NCBI GenBank assembly: GCA_001803045.1 | Contig: MHAR01000039.1 | Coordinates: 33,001 to 93,231, forward strand | Direction: 5' to 3' | DNA: 60,231 nt | DNA from: Ignavibacteria bacterium RIFOXYB12_FULL_35_14 | GTDB lineage: Bacteria; Bacteroidota; Ignavibacteria; Ignavibacteriales; Ignavibacteriaceae | In this document: positions 33,797 through 42,835 of the stretch, piece by piece | Position numbering within the stretch: the stretch's first letter is position 1 | How the letters are laid out: every line of letters starts with the position of its first letter | Program-made: the position numbers and the translations under genes | The notes under the pieces: generated by a model | Told to the model about the DNA's origin: nothing | The model's database searches: none | The model's input: the letters and a program-made list of their open reading frames with translations, nothing else

Positions 33797-35674
33797 ATGC
33801 TCTTTCCATCAGATATTAATAAAAAATTTTTCTCGCAAGTTGCTTCTTCGTCTATTCCTACTCGAGAAGAAATAGAACAAAAGTATAAATGGGATGTTTC
33901 GCACATTTACTTAACTGACTCTGCTTGGGAAGAGGATTTCAAATGGGTTGAAAACCAAATTCCCGGTTATGCAAAGTTCCAAGGTGCTTTAGCAAATAGT
34001 TCCGATGATTTTTTGAATTGCTTGAAATTTAATGAAGCGGTTGGAATTAAACTTGACCGTCTTTCACTTTATGCAATGTTATCAAAAGACAGTGATATGA
34101 AAAATCAAAATTCGCAGGCAATGTATGATAGAATACAATCCCTTTCCGCAAAAGCTTCGAGTATGAGTTCATTCATCAATCCAGAAATATTGGAAATTCC
34201 GGAAGTAAAATTACGGTTGATGCTTTCTTCAAACAGTGAATTGAAAGTTTATAGTCACTATGTAGATAATCTGATTAGAGTTAAATCTCACACATTGTCA
34301 AAAGAGGAAGAAAAAATTCTTGCTTTAGCTGAAAATGTTACATCTACTCCGTACGATGCCTACTCAATCTTTACAAATGCAGATATAAAATTTCCAATAA
34401 TAATAGATGACAGCGATAGTGAAGTTGAGGTATCGCATGCTCGTTTTTATTCAGCTATGCACTCAAAAGATAGGGAATACAGACAAAGAGCTTTTTTCAA
34501 TCACTTGCAGCCTTATAAGCATTACATAAATACATTTACAACTCTGTTTAATGGAAATCTTAAATCGAAAATATTTATTGCTAAAGCCCGTGGTTATAAA
34601 TCTACAAGGGAAGCATCTTTAAGCCGAAATAATATCCCGTTGTCGGTATATGATAATCTCATCGAAAACACAAATAGGAATTTACTGCCTTTACACCGAT
34701 GGACAGCAATCAAAAAGAAAATGCTTGGTGTTACCGAGCTTCATCCATATGATGTTTATGTGAGCTTATTTAGAAGTGATGAAGAAAAAAAATACACCTT
34801 TGATGAAGCAGCACAACTAGTTAATTCAGCCCTGAAACCGCTTGGAGAAAACTATCTTAGCGTTCTCAACACTGCTTTTAATAATCGTTGGATTGATGTG
34901 TATGAAAGCACAGCCAAGCGAAGCGGAGCTTATTCATCGGGAACTACATTTGGTGTTCATCCTTATGTTTTACTTAATTGGACAAATTTGTTGAATGATG
35001 TCTTCACACTTGCACATGAGATGGGTCATAACATGCATTCATTCTTTACGGGACAATATCAACCCTATCCTTATGCTAACTACTCTATTTTTCTTGCCGA
35101 GGTTGCCTCTACTTTTAATGAATCATTACTGCTAGAATATCTAATTAAAAACTCAAGCTCCGATAGAGAGAAACTTTACTTAATTGAAATTTATTTGAAC
35201 AGTATTACCACGACATTTTATCGGCAGGTTATGTTCGCTGAGTTTGAAAAAATTGTATATGAAAAATTGGAAAATGGAAATGCATTAACACCTAATTTTC
35301 TAAAAGAGCTTTATAAAGATATTTACCAAAAATATTGGGGACCTGAAATGGTTATTGATGTTGAAGAACAATATACATGGGCTCGCATTCCGCATTTCTA
35401 TTATAATTTTTATGTATTTCAATATGCAACGGGTTTTTCCGCGTCCGAAATTTTATCACAGAAAATATTAGAAAATGGAAAAGATGCTGTTGATAAATAT
35501 TTAAACTATCTCAAATCCGGAAGTTCGGACTATCCGATAAATATTTTAAGAAAAGCCGGTGTAGATATGAGTTCGCCGGATCCGATTCTTGCTGTAACAA
35601 AAAAAATGGATACCTTGTTGAATGAGATGGAATTTCTTATTAACAAACTTGAATTAGCACGAGACACTAAATGA
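33797..35674 (+). CDS. pepF: Oligoendopeptidase F (M3B metallopeptidase)
   Basis: A 625-residue cytoplasmic peptidase that cleaves medium-length peptides. The zinc motif HEMGH is in LAHEMGHNMHSFFTG near residue 405, with the third ligand in ANYSIFLAEVASTFNE about 25 residues later. The N-terminal EEIEQKYKWDVSHIY is typical for PepF, and the C-terminal RIPHFYYNFYVFQYATG segment contains the substrate tyrosines. No signal peptide is present, unlike the neighbouring T9SS genes. It starts 42 bp after the propeller gene. Confidence 0.95.
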   Translation: MLFPSDINKKFFSQVASSSIPTREEIEQKYKWDVSHIYLTDSAWEEDFKWVENQIPGYAKFQGALANSSDDFLNCLKFNEAVGIKLDRLSLYAMLSKDSDMKNQNSQAMYDRIQSLSAKASSMSSFINPEILEIPEVKLRLMLSSNSELKVYSHYVDNLIRVKSHTLSKEEEKILALAENVTSTPYDAYSIFTNADIKFPIIIDDSDSEVEVSHARFYSAMHSKDREYRQRAFFNHLQPYKHYINTFTTLFNGNLKSKIFIAKARGYKSTREASLSRNNIPLSVYDNLIENTNRNLLPLHRWTAIKKKMLGVTELHPYDVYVSLFRSDEEKKYTFDEAAQLVNSALKPLGENYLSVLNTAFNNRWIDVYESTAKRSGAYSSGTTFGVHPYVLLNWTNLLNDVFTLAHEMGHNMHSFFTGQYQPYPYANYSIFLAEVASTFNESLLLEYLIKNSSSDREKLYLIEIYLNSITTTFYRQVMFAEFEKIVYEKLENGNALTPNFLKELYKDIYQKYWGPEMVIDVEEQYTWARIPHFYYNFYVFQYATGFSASEILSQKILENGKDAVDKYLNYLKSGSSDYPINILRKAGVDMSSPDPILAVTKKMDTLLNEMEFLINKLELARDTK

Positions 35675-35719
35675 TTACTGAGAAAGAATAACCAAAATAA
35701 TTTTTAAAGAAAGAGTAAA

Positions 35720-36736
35720 ATGAAAGTCTACACAAAAAAAGAATTAAACGATTATTTTCTATCCCTTACTTATGACGACATAAGCTTAATTCCAACTGAA
35801 GTTTCACAAATTAAATCAAGAACCGATACTTCCACCACTTGCAGTTTTTTGGGATTGAATCTTTCACTTCCCATAATTTCAAGTCCAATGGACAGCGTAA
35901 CCGGAATTGAAATGGCAAAAACTCTTTCATCGTTAGGATGTTTAGGAATATTAAACCGGTTTGATTCATCGCTTGATGAAGTGGTATCAAACCCGGAAAA
36001 CGAAAATTCCATAAAAATTGTTTCCTTAGCATTAAACTCTTCCAACGAAGTGCTAAAGAAAATTGCAGAACATGGATTTATCGTTTGTATTGATACGGCA
36101 AATGCCAACAATCAAGAAGTATTAAATAAAACTAAAGAGATAAAGAAGAATTTTGGACTGAAAGTAGTGGTCGGAAATATTGCGCATGGAGCCAGCTTAC
36201 AAAAATTAGAAGAAGCCGGCGCTGATGCGGTGAGAGTCGGAATCGGAAGCGGAAGTGTTTGCACGACTTCAATTCAGACCGGAATTGGAATAGGACAAGT
36301 TTCTTCACTTCTTAATGTTTTATTTGCAAGAGATAAGCACAATCTTAAAATTCGGATAATAGCAGATGGGGGAATTAAAAGTTCCGGTGATGTCAGCAAA
36401 GCATTAGCTTTAGGTGCCGATGCTGTTATGCTCGGAAGAATGCTTGCCGGCACAAGAGAAACTCCCGGTGAAGTAATAAAGTACAGCGGTCAGCTATGGA
36501 AAAAGTATCGCGGCTCAGCATCGTTTGGAGTAAAAATGAGAAACGAATTCATTGAGGGTGAAGAAACAATGATCGGATACAAAGGAACAGTTAAGAATGT
36601 AATAGACAGCATTTCAGATGGATTGCGAAGCTCGATGAGCTATATGAATTGTAAAAGCTTGACGGAATTTCAGAAGACGGAAACATTTGCAGTCTTGAGC
36701 AATAGTTCTTATTTGGAGAGATTACCGAAAATATAA
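35720..36736 (+). CDS. IMP dehydrogenase/GMP reductase family protein without CBS domains
   Basis: A 338-residue (beta/alpha)8 enzyme. The N-terminal [24 protein letters not shown] and [17 protein letters not shown] are shared by both families; the catalytic loop is [20 protein letters not shown] with the nucleophile at C181, and [37 protein letters not shown] follows. True IMPDHs usually carry a ~120-residue CBS pair between the second and third strands; here it is missing, which gives a length like GMP reductase. The protein could be a GMP reductase or a CBS-less IMPDH; with no guaA nearby I leave the symbol empty. Confidence 0.88.
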   Translation: MKVYTKKELNDYFLSLTYDDISLIPTEVSQIKSRTDTSTTCSFLGLNLSLPIISSPMDSVTGIEMAKTLSSLGCLGILNRFDSSLDEVVSNPENENSIKIVSLALNSSNEVLKKIAEHGFIVCIDTANANNQEVLNKTKEIKKNFGLKVVVGNIAHGASLQKLEEAGADAVRVGIGSGSVCTTSIQTGIGIGQVSSLLNVLFARDKHNLKIRIIADGGIKSSGDVSKALALGADAVMLGRMLAGTRETPGEVIKYSGQLWKKYRGSASFGVKMRNEFIEGEETMIGYKGTVKNVIDSISDGLRSSMSYMNCKSLTEFQKTETFAVLSNSSYLERLPKI

Positions 36737-37135
36737 ACTCATTTGTCAGTGCTTTTCAAATAAGTACCTACAATATAAAGCCGATTTGGAATTTTGATAT
36801 TGGCTTTCATTTGCTGCTTTTTTTCATATAATAAAAGATAGGACCTCAAATTTTCAAATAAGCTGAGAAGGTTAAGATTCTATTTTTATTCTATGTTACT
36901 AAGGTTTGAAAAAAAACTAAAAAAATAGCCTGCATTGGTCATAATTTGCTCTTAAGAATATGATTGCAGTAATGAATTCAAAGATTTTAGATTAAGATAA
37001 AACCTTAGTAAAAAAAGCACTAACTAAATACTTTATCACCTTATTCTGAAGTAATCAATGAGACATAAAAGCTAATGATGCCGAAATACTTCAAGTCGAC
37101 TCACATCTGCAATAACGCAATGGTTAATTATCTAT
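36737..37135. other. Intergenic region between convergent genes
   Basis: About 400 AT-rich bases with no supported gene. A terminator-like hairpin lies near the IMPDH/GMPR gene. The rest holds the 3' end of the minus-strand cupin/copA transcript, but no clear second terminator is seen. Confidence 0.5.
36778..36824 (+). terminator. Candidate terminator after the IMPDH/GMPR gene
   Basis: AAAGCCGA (36778-36785) can pair with TTGGCTTT (36800-36807) with one G-U pair over a 14-base loop. A run of T (36817-36824) follows after nine bases, farther than ideal. Its position 42 bp after the stop codon supports a terminator, but the fold is modest. Confidence 0.35.
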
Positions 37136-37501
37136 TTATTCACTCTCCCGATTCACTTTTACAAATGTAAAAGCCGGCATACAAACCGAGATGTACTCGC
37201 ACGGCTCATCAAATGGATTTGAATATCTTACTCTCGTTCCTCTTTTTATAAATATCGATTGGTCCTTTTCTAAAATGATTTCTTCGCCATTCACTTCAAT
37301 CTTTTTTCTGCCTGAGAAAACATAAGTAACTTCATCAAAGCCGGGAGTTTGAAATGGCTCGGACCATTTTGGCGGAGCAACCATGTGCGCCAAGCTAAAT
37401 TCACCGGCATCAATACTAGCTTTGCCAAAATGCTCTTCAATTAATTTATTATCGGTTGCAGGAATAACGAATGGCTTTGTCTGAAGGAAAAGTTTTTTCA
37501 T
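37136..37501 (-). CDS. Cupin-domain protein
   Basis: A 121-residue single-domain cupin. The core motif region has DEVTYVFSGRKKIEVNGEEIILEKDQSIFIKRGTRVRYSNPFDEPCEYISV, matching the two conserved cupin boxes, although the first box's usual His-x-His pair is absent from this part (HMVAPPKWSEPF supplies one histidine upstream). Metal binding and activity are therefore uncertain. It starts only one base after the stop codon of copA on the same strand, so it is almost certainly co-transcribed, but a copper role is not established. Confidence 0.78.
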   Translation of the reverse strand: MKKLFLQTKPFVIPATDNKLIEEHFGKASIDAGEFSLAHMVAPPKWSEPFQTPGFDEVTYVFSGRKKIEVNGEEIILEKDQSIFIKRGTRVRYSNPFDEPCEYISVCMPAFTFVKVNRESE

Positions 37502-37502
37502 T

Positions 37503-39761
37503 CTAAATCTCGGGTTTGAAATTCTTAATTCTTAACGAATTACTTACAACCGAAACTGAGCTTAACGACATTGCTAAAGCGGCAAACATCGGATTGAGTA
37601 ATCCTAATGCGGCTAACGGGATGCAAATTACATTATAGAAAAAAGCCCAGAACAAATTCTGCTTGATAGTTTTAATTGTTTTTTTAGAAAGCTGTAATGC
37701 TGAGACAAGTGCATTGAGATTATTTCTTATTATGATTATGGAACTGCTTTCGATTGCTATATCCGTTCCGGTTCCCAAAGCAATTCCAATATCACTTTGT
37801 GCTAAAGCGGGTGAATCATTTATACCATCACCAACCATTGCAACAATTTCATTTTCCTTCTGAAATTTCTTGACAACATTTGCCTTCTCATCAGGAAGAA
37901 TCTCCGCCTCAAAAAAGTCGATGCCCGCTTTTTCTGCAATATGTTTTGCATTCTGCCGATTATCACCTGTAAGCATTACGACTTTTAGACCAATGTTCTT
38001 CAATTTCTTCACTGCCTCTTTAGAATCAATTCGAATTACATCTTCTAGTTTTAATAGCCCCTTAATCTTTTTGTCAATAGCCACGAAGATAATTGTTCCG
38101 CTTTTGGCTAATTTTTTTTCAGCTTCATTAACCCATGATTCTATACTAATTGATTGCTCCTTCATAAATGGAATATTTCCAGCAGCAACTTCAGAACCAT
38201 TTACTTTGCCAAGAATTCCTCTGCCAATTGTATTCGTTAGAAGTTCGCTTTCAAACAATGGGAGATTTCCCTTTTGTGCAGCTTCAACAATGCTTTCGCC
38301 AAAAGGGTGTTCTGATTTTTTTTCTAATGAGGCAGCATACTGTAAAAGCTTTTCTTCAGTTATGTCGTTTGTTCTTATTTGAGTTAGAATCGGTTTGCCT
38401 TCAGTAAGTGTTCCGGTCTTGTCGAAAATAATTGTAGAAATTTTATGCGCGGTTTCTAAACTTTCTCCATCTTTTATTAAGATGCCAAGCTGAGCGGCTT
38501 TACCTGTTCCCACGATTATTGCTGTTGGTGTTGCTAATCCTAATGCACAAGGACAGGCAATAATCAATACCGCTACAAAGTTTATTAATGCTGTATTAAA
38601 TGAACTTCCTGATATAATCCAAACAATAAAAGTAATAATTGAAATTACGATCACTACCGGGACAAAAACTGAAGCAACCTTATCTGCTAAATTTTGAATA
38701 GGTGCTTTCGATCCTTGAGCTTCCGCAACCATTCTAATTATTTGACCGAGTAATGAGTTATCACCGGTTGCAGTTACTTCAAACTCAAGAAAACCATTCT
38801 TATTTATAGTTCCACCAATTACTTTTTCTCCAACTGATTTTTCAACAGGAATGCTTTCACCTGTAATCATTGATTCGTCTACAACTGAAGTTCCTGATAA
38901 AACCATTCCATCAGCAGGAATTTTTCCGCCTGGTTTGATCAGAACTATATCTCCGGTTTTAATCTCGTCGACCGATACTCTTGCTTCAATCCCATTTTTT
39001 TTGATCAGCGCAAATTCAGGCTTCAGATTAAGCAGTTTTTTAATTGTCGAGCCGGTTTTAGTTTTTGCTTTTGCTTCTAGCCACTTTCCCATTAAAATGA
39101 GGGTGATAATCACTGCAGTAGTATCAAAGTAAACATGCGGAGTCTGGTTTGAAGAGAGAAAATAATTTGGAAATAAAGTCACTGCGGTGCTGTACAGATA
39201 GGCTGATCCTGTACCGACTGCAACTAACGTGTTCATATCTGCGGAAAAATGTGTGAGATTCGAAAAAAATATTTTGAAAAATCTTTTTCCGGAAATAAAA
39301 ATAACCGGTGTGGTTAACAATAATAAAATTTTGTTGATATCATCTAAAGTCATTGAAAATAAGTTTTCAAAATCAGCCCACATAGTACCCATATTTAGGA
39401 TAAGGATTGGAATACTCAACACTAACGCTAAAATGAAATCGTTTTTTAACTTTTTATTTGTGTCAAGGAGTTTATCGGTTGCTTCATTCTCTTTGCGGCT
39501 TACTTTTTTGGATTGTGAACTGAAATCAATTTTATAACCCGCAGCTTCAACGGTTTCGGCAATCTTATCAAGATTTACTTTCCCCGTTTCTAACTCGATC
39601 ATTGCCTTCTCTGTTGCAAGGTTTACTGAAACGTTTTTCACCCCTTCAACTTTAAGGATGGATTTCTCTACACGGGCAACGCAGCTTGCACAGGTCATTC
39701 CCTCAACCGGAGCAATAATTCTTTCTACATTACTGGTTTTTTCAATCATATTTCTATGCAT
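37503..39761 (-). CDS. copA: Copper-exporting P1B-type ATPase
   Basis: A 752-residue P-type ATPase that exports Cu+ from the cytoplasm. One N-terminal heavy-metal domain has GMTCASC (C24, C27). The membrane metal site CPCALGLATP is near residue 404, phosphorylation motif DKTGTLTEGKP near 446 and hinge GDGINDSPAL near 644; the TGESIPVEK actuator loop and the HP dipeptide (KSEHPFGESI) are present. CPC marks the Cu+/Ag+ class. The frame starts with MHRNMIEK; the inner ATG at 39749 is an equally possible start. It is in line with copZ (219 bp upstream) and the cupin (1 bp downstream). Confidence 0.95.
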   Translation of the reverse strand: MHRNMIEKTSNVERIIAPVEGMTCASCVARVEKSILKVEGVKNVSVNLATEKAMIELETGKVNLDKIAETVEAAGYKIDFSSQSKKVSRKENEATDKLLDTNKKLKNDFILALVLSIPILILNMGTMWADFENLFSMTLDDINKILLLLTTPVIFISGKRFFKIFFSNLTHFSADMNTLVAVGTGSAYLYSTAVTLFPNYFLSSNQTPHVYFDTTAVIITLILMGKWLEAKAKTKTGSTIKKLLNLKPEFALIKKNGIEARVSVDEIKTGDIVLIKPGGKIPADGMVLSGTSVVDESMITGESIPVEKSVGEKVIGGTINKNGFLEFEVTATGDNSLLGQIIRMVAEAQGSKAPIQNLADKVASVFVPVVIVISIITFIVWIISGSSFNTALINFVAVLIIACPCALGLATPTAIIVGTGKAAQLGILIKDGESLETAHKISTIIFDKTGTLTEGKPILTQIRTNDITEEKLLQYAASLEKKSEHPFGESIVEAAQKGNLPLFESELLTNTIGRGILGKVNGSEVAAGNIPFMKEQSISIESWVNEAEKKLAKSGTIIFVAIDKKIKGLLKLEDVIRIDSKEAVKKLKNIGLKVVMLTGDNRQNAKHIAEKAGIDFFEAEILPDEKANVVKKFQKENEIVAMVGDGINDSPALAQSDIGIALGTGTDIAIESSSIIIIRNNLNALVSALQLSKKTIKTIKQNLFWAFFYNVICIPLAALGLLNPMFAALAMSLSSVSVVSNSLRIKNFKPEI

Positions 39762-39799
39762 TTATTTATGTAAGTGATTAAGAAAATAATTCGCAAGCT

Positions 39800-39862
39800 A
39801 AATTTCAAATGACAAATTACAAATCTCAAATAATTATCAATAAGCAAATTGCAAATTACAAG
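39800..39862. repeat. Imperfect low-complexity CAAATTACAA-type repeat
   Basis: In the gap between copZ and copA the plus strand reads as irregular repeats of CAAAT(T/G)ACAA (TCAAATGACAAATTACAAAT, ...GCAAATTGCAAATTACAAG). The unit length drifts, so it is not a tidy microsatellite. It may separate or modulate copZ-copA read-through, but no operator such as a CueR dyad could be identified with confidence. Confidence 0.5.
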
Positions 39863-39980
39863 TTTTGGTTTAACCAAGTTTTAACTAATGAATTTTGGAG
39901 CTTTTTGTTTTTTGTTAATTGGAATTTTACCGAATTACTGAAATTACAAACGGAAGTTGAGCTAGATTAAAAAACATCAT

Positions 39981-40181
39981 TTATTTCTTCATAGAAAATC
40001 CGGCTTCTCTAACTGCTTCTTCAAGCTGAGCCTGAGAAATCTTTTCATCATCATAATCAACCTCTGCCAAACCGATCTGTACGTCTTTTATCTTAATATC
40101 TAGTTTAGCTAATTGTTTTGTTAGTTCCATGACACAATGTTGACAGGACATACCATCGATTAATAATGTTGTAGTTTTCAT
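39981..40181 (-). CDS. copZ: Copper chaperone, heavy-metal-associated domain
   Basis: A 66-residue single HMA domain (beta-alpha-beta-beta-alpha-beta) with the metal-binding loop IDGMSCQHCVMEL, cysteines C13 and C16. Free-standing proteins of this type carry Cu+ to CopA-like ATPases. It lies 219 bp upstream of copA on the same strand, which fits that partner. The second half QIGLAEVDYDDEKISQAQLEEAVREAGFSMKK matches the family, including the terminal lysines. Confidence 0.92.
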   Translation of the reverse strand: MKTTTLLIDGMSCQHCVMELTKQLAKLDIKIKDVQIGLAEVDYDDEKISQAQLEEAVREAGFSMKK

Positions 40182-40456
40182 TTACTTCCTTTCAAAAACG
40201 AATCTGCAGTTAGCTGTTAAATGCAAATAAAATTTACAAACTAATTTAATGCGAAAATTTGTCTATCAAAATTCATTTATTGGTGGTTGTGATGTATAGT
40301 TAGGAATGCAAGGCAATGAATGCTTCTAATCTGTTGGCAGGCGTGATAGAGCAGTTATCTATATGTTTATATTGATTTGATGGAAGTGTTTTTCACTCAA
40401 ATTGGTGAACAAAAATTCGTTTGATCTAAAATTTCTTTTTCCAATTGACACGCCTC

Positions 40457-40810
40457 TTAATCAAAATTCTTGTACCAATTTAATCTATTGTATAAATAAA
40501 AATTAGGATTGCTGTCTGGATTGTATACAGCATAAATCTTCATTCTTTTACTTCTCTCGAAACTTTTCGAATCTCTGCTGTTAGATGATAACGTTTTATT
40601 ATCTAAATGTACATCAGATTTATGATCGATGATAGTTGAATTCCTCTCGGACATGATAATTTTTCCCTCCCTTGAGTTTGAGAAATTGAACATTCCTTTT
40701 TTGTTTCTTCTGGATTTTATTTTAATGGATACAAAAGAAAAAATTATAACAATCAAAACAAAAGATGAAAAAATTTGTAATGTTCTTGTGATAATAGTCA
40801 GAAGCTCCAA
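40457..40810 (-). CDS. Small membrane-anchored protein, hypothetical
   Basis: A 117-residue frame with one N-terminal transmembrane helix (IFSSFVLIVIIFSFVSI) followed by a strongly basic stop-transfer segment KIKSRRNKKG and a hydrophilic tail ending in AVYNPDSNPNFYLYNRLNWYKNFD. The membrane helix plus positive cluster and the aromatic ending look like a real protein rather than a shadow; no longer overlapping gene competes. No family is recognised. It is on the same strand as copZ, 275 bp upstream, but probably separate from it. Confidence 0.5.
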   Translation of the reverse strand: MELLTIITRTLQIFSSFVLIVIIFSFVSIKIKSRRNKKGMFNFSNSREGKIIMSERNSTIIDHKSDVHLDNKTLSSNSRDSKSFERSKRMKIYAVYNPDSNPNFYLYNRLNWYKNFD

Positions 40811-41202
40811 TTTATGTCCTCTTTGTTATCTTCTGTGATAACATAAAAAATCAAGTATCATACCATTGCAATATTCTCACACAATTGTCTTTTATATATT
40901 GATCAAACATGTTAATTGAGAATTTTATTCAGATTGATACAATAATATTTTAATGACGTGAAATAAATAGTTGGTAACGCAGGTTAGGTATAAATGAAGA
41001 ATACAAATCCAGTTCCTAATGCATATTCCTAAAAATCAAAGGTGCTGGGATTGTTGCAAATTTTTATCATTACGTTGCGTAAAGTGAATTAGTAAAACAA
41101 ACTTGATGATCTTGCCGTAAATTGTTTTTATAGAACTATTTTAATATTTTTAACTCCTTAAAAAATAAAGAGTTATAAAAATTCAATTTCTGAGGTAAAT
41201 AA
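40811..41202. other. Intergenic region upstream of the HU gene
   Basis: About 390 bp without a gene. It contains the second copy of the hairpin repeat (40995-41074) and should contain the promoter for the HU/TPR/COX24-like run of genes. The HU start is preceded by GAGG at good spacing. Confidence 0.5.
40995..41074. repeat. Hairpin repeat, copy 2 (degenerate stem)
   Basis: This segment aligns over about 80 bp with 24725-24804, sharing TGAAGAATACAAA, CCAGTTCCTAA, TCAAAGG/CCAAAGG and AATTTTTAT blocks. Its arms ACAAATCCAGTTCCT (41003-41017) and AGGTGCTGGGATTGT (41040-41054) still pair but with four mismatches, whereas copy 1 is perfect. The degeneracy suggests an old repeat rather than a conserved terminator. 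Confidence 0.65.
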
Positions 41203-41502
41203 ATGACTAAAGCGGACATTGTAGATAAAGTTGCATTAGGTACGGGATTAACTAAGCTGGAAACTGAGGCGATTGTTGAAGGATTTTTCAAAACCGTTAT
41301 TGACTCTCTTAGGGACGGAAAAGGTATAGAGATTCGGGGTTTTGGAACTTATAAAGTTAAAAAGAAAAGAGCCAGGCAAGCAAGAAATCCTAAAACCGGT
41401 GAGCAAGTTTTTGTTCCTGAACATTTTGTTCCTACTTTTAAATTTTCTAAAGACTTTAAAGAGCTGGTTGATAAAGGAATGAAAGCAAATAAAAATGCTT
41501 AG
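41203..41502 (+). CDS. hup: HU/IHF-family DNA-binding protein
   Basis: A 99-residue histone-like protein forming dimers that bend DNA. It begins MTKADIVDKVALGTGLTKLETEAIVEGFF and carries the DNA-arm signature GIEIRGFGTYKVKKKRARQARNPKTGEQVFVPEHFVPTFKFSKDFK. Length is slightly above the usual 90 because of the tail KELVDKGMKANKNA. A GAGG ribosome site precedes the ATG by 8 bp. The stop overlaps the start of the zinc-ribbon/TPR gene by 8 bp, so the two are translationally coupled. Confidence 0.94.
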   Translation: MTKADIVDKVALGTGLTKLETEAIVEGFFKTVIDSLRDGKGIEIRGFGTYKVKKKRARQARNPKTGEQVFVPEHFVPTFKFSKDFKELVDKGMKANKNA

Positions 41503-42403
41503 TTTCTGTACCGAGTGTGGTGCTAAAGTTGAACAAAACTTTAAGTTTTGTCCGATCTGCGGGTCCGAGATAAATTTTTCTTCATCCGCTCAAAAAGTTT
41601 CTGATGAATCAGGTTCAACAAATACACAAGTTATCGTTTGTTCCAATTGCGGCGAAGAAAATTCTCTCGAAAGTAATGTGTGCAATTCCTGCGGTGTTAA
41701 ATTAAATAGAACAAAGAAAGCAACAACTAACTTATTAAATAATATTAAAGCAAATACGCAAATAAGAGTTGAGAAGCCCAAATCAAAAAAGCAAAATAAA
41801 CCTCAGAATAAAAATAAAAATGAATCAACTGTAACAGTTGGGAAGAAGCTGGACAGTAAAAAGATTTTAGCATTCATTGGAATTAGCATAGTATTGGTTT
41901 TGATAATTTTGATTACATCAGGGGTTATAGACTTGTCCGGTACTAAAACAACTCCTACAGAACTGACTCCGCAAAATCAAGGTTCAGGAATTGATTTAAG
42001 CTCGATCTCAAAAATTAATGAGTTGAAAAATATTGTTGATAAAAATCCCAACAACGCATCTGCAATTCTTGATCTTGCTAATCTTCGTTTCGATTCCGGT
42101 TTCTTTGAAGAGGCAGTAAAAAATTATGATCAGTATTTAAAGTTAGAACCAAAGAATGCAAATGCCCGGATCGATATGGCCGTTTGCTTTTATAATTTGC
42201 AGCAGTTTGATAAAGCAGAATCCGAAATACTGACGGCACTTAAATATTCACCAAACCATCAAACCGGATTTTTGAATTTGGGAGTTATCAATCTAGCAAA
42301 ACAAAATTTGGAAAAAGCAAAAGAATGTTTCAACAAAGCTGTTGAAATAGACCCCAACTCGGAAGTTGGAAAAAGAGCAAAGTCATTATTACAATCACAC
42401 TAA
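41495..42403 (+). CDS. Double zinc-ribbon, membrane-anchored TPR protein
   Basis: A 302-residue protein. Two rubredoxin-like zinc knuckles come first: C5/C8 with C19/C22 (CTECG...CPICG) and C49/C52 with C63/C66 (CSNCG...CNSCG). A basic linker (KPKSKKQNKPQNKNKN) leads to one transmembrane helix (about 124-146), and residues ~175-300 form three TPR units (NASAILDLANLRFDSGFFEEAVKNYDQYL, NANARIDMAVCFYNLQQFDKAESEIL, HQTGFLNLGVINLAKQNLEKAKECFNKAVEI). The zinc ribbons would lie in the cytoplasm and the TPRs outside. Function is unknown; coupling to HU is notable. Confidence 0.85.
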   Translation: MLSFCTECGAKVEQNFKFCPICGSEINFSSSAQKVSDESGSTNTQVIVCSNCGEENSLESNVCNSCGVKLNRTKKATTNLLNNIKANTQIRVEKPKSKKQNKPQNKNKNESTVTVGKKLDSKKILAFIGISIVLVLIILITSGVIDLSGTKTTPTELTPQNQGSGIDLSSISKINELKNIVDKNPNNASAILDLANLRFDSGFFEEAVKNYDQYLKLEPKNANARIDMAVCFYNLQQFDKAESEILTALKYSPNHQTGFLNLGVINLAKQNLEKAKECFNKAVEIDPNSEVGKRAKSLLQSH

Positions 42404-42420
42404 ATTATTGGAGGTAGAGA

Positions 42421-42516
42421 ATGCCATGCGGCAAAAAACGTAAACGTCATAAAATGTCTACACATAAGAGAAAAAAAAGATTGCGAAAGAATCGTCATAA
42501 AAAGAAATTGAGATAG
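42421..42516 (+). CDS. 31-residue COX24/AURKAIP1-domain basic protein
   Basis: The frame reads MPCGKKRKRHKMSTHKRKKR then LRKNRHKKKLR and stops at TAG. This is the short KKRKRHKM..THKRKKRLRKNRHKKK signature of the COX24/AURKAIP1 domain, also seen in mitochondrial ribosomal protein mS38 and a small mycobacterial ribosomal protein, so a ribosome-associated role is a fair inference. More than half of the residues are Lys, Arg or His. A strong GGAGG lies at 42410-42414, 6 bp before the ATG, and the gene begins 17 bp after the TPR gene. At 31 codons it would be missed by usual length cut-offs. Confidence 0.88.
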   Translation: MPCGKKRKRHKMSTHKRKKRLRKNRHKKKLR

Positions 42517-42571
42517 TTTTTAAATTGAATGGATGAATTATTGAATGGTTGATTGATTATTTGATTGTTCT

Positions 42572-42591
42572 CCATTCATTCATTCATTCAC
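42572..42591. repeat. Short (ATTC)n tandem repeat
   Basis: CCATTCATTCATTCATTCAC holds four ATTC units. Just upstream, GAATGGATGAATTATTGAATGG is partly complementary, so the two can fold into an imperfect hairpin after the COX24-like gene and before the tRNA. It may be a slippage-prone microsatellite or a weak terminator. Confidence 0.5.
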
Positions 42592-42615
42592 TAATTCGTT
42601 CACGTACATGCTTTA

Positions 42616-42688
42616 GCCAACTTAGCTCAGCTGGTAGAGCAGCTCATTCGTAATGAGCAGGTCGCCGGTTCGACTCCGGCAGTTGGCT
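42616..42688 (+). tRNA. tRNA-Thr (anticodon CGT)
   Basis: A 73-nt cloverleaf. The acceptor arms are GCCAACT (42616-42622) and AGTTGGC (42681-42687). The D-arm is GCTCAGCTGGTAGAGC, the anticodon stem GCTCA/TGAGC encloses loop TTCGTAA with anticodon CGT, and the T-arm is CCGG TTCGACT CCGG. The 3' CCA is not encoded. A damaged second copy lies ~820 bp downstream, with a toxin-antitoxin pair in between. Confidence 0.95.
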
Positions 42689-42835
42689 CGAAAAATAAAG
42701 TTTATACCTTTCGCTTTTTCTAACTCTTCCATTTTACACTAAATTGTTTTAATATTAGTAAAGAAAACATAAACGGAAGTTTTTTATTTAGCCAGAAGCG
42801 ATTTTATCTTTATATATTCATAATATACAAATAGA

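Noticed and set aside
37870-38382. A 170-codon plus-strand frame opposite copA
   Set aside because: It mirrors the conserved copA coding sequence; its serine/phenylalanine-rich translation has no recognisable domain.
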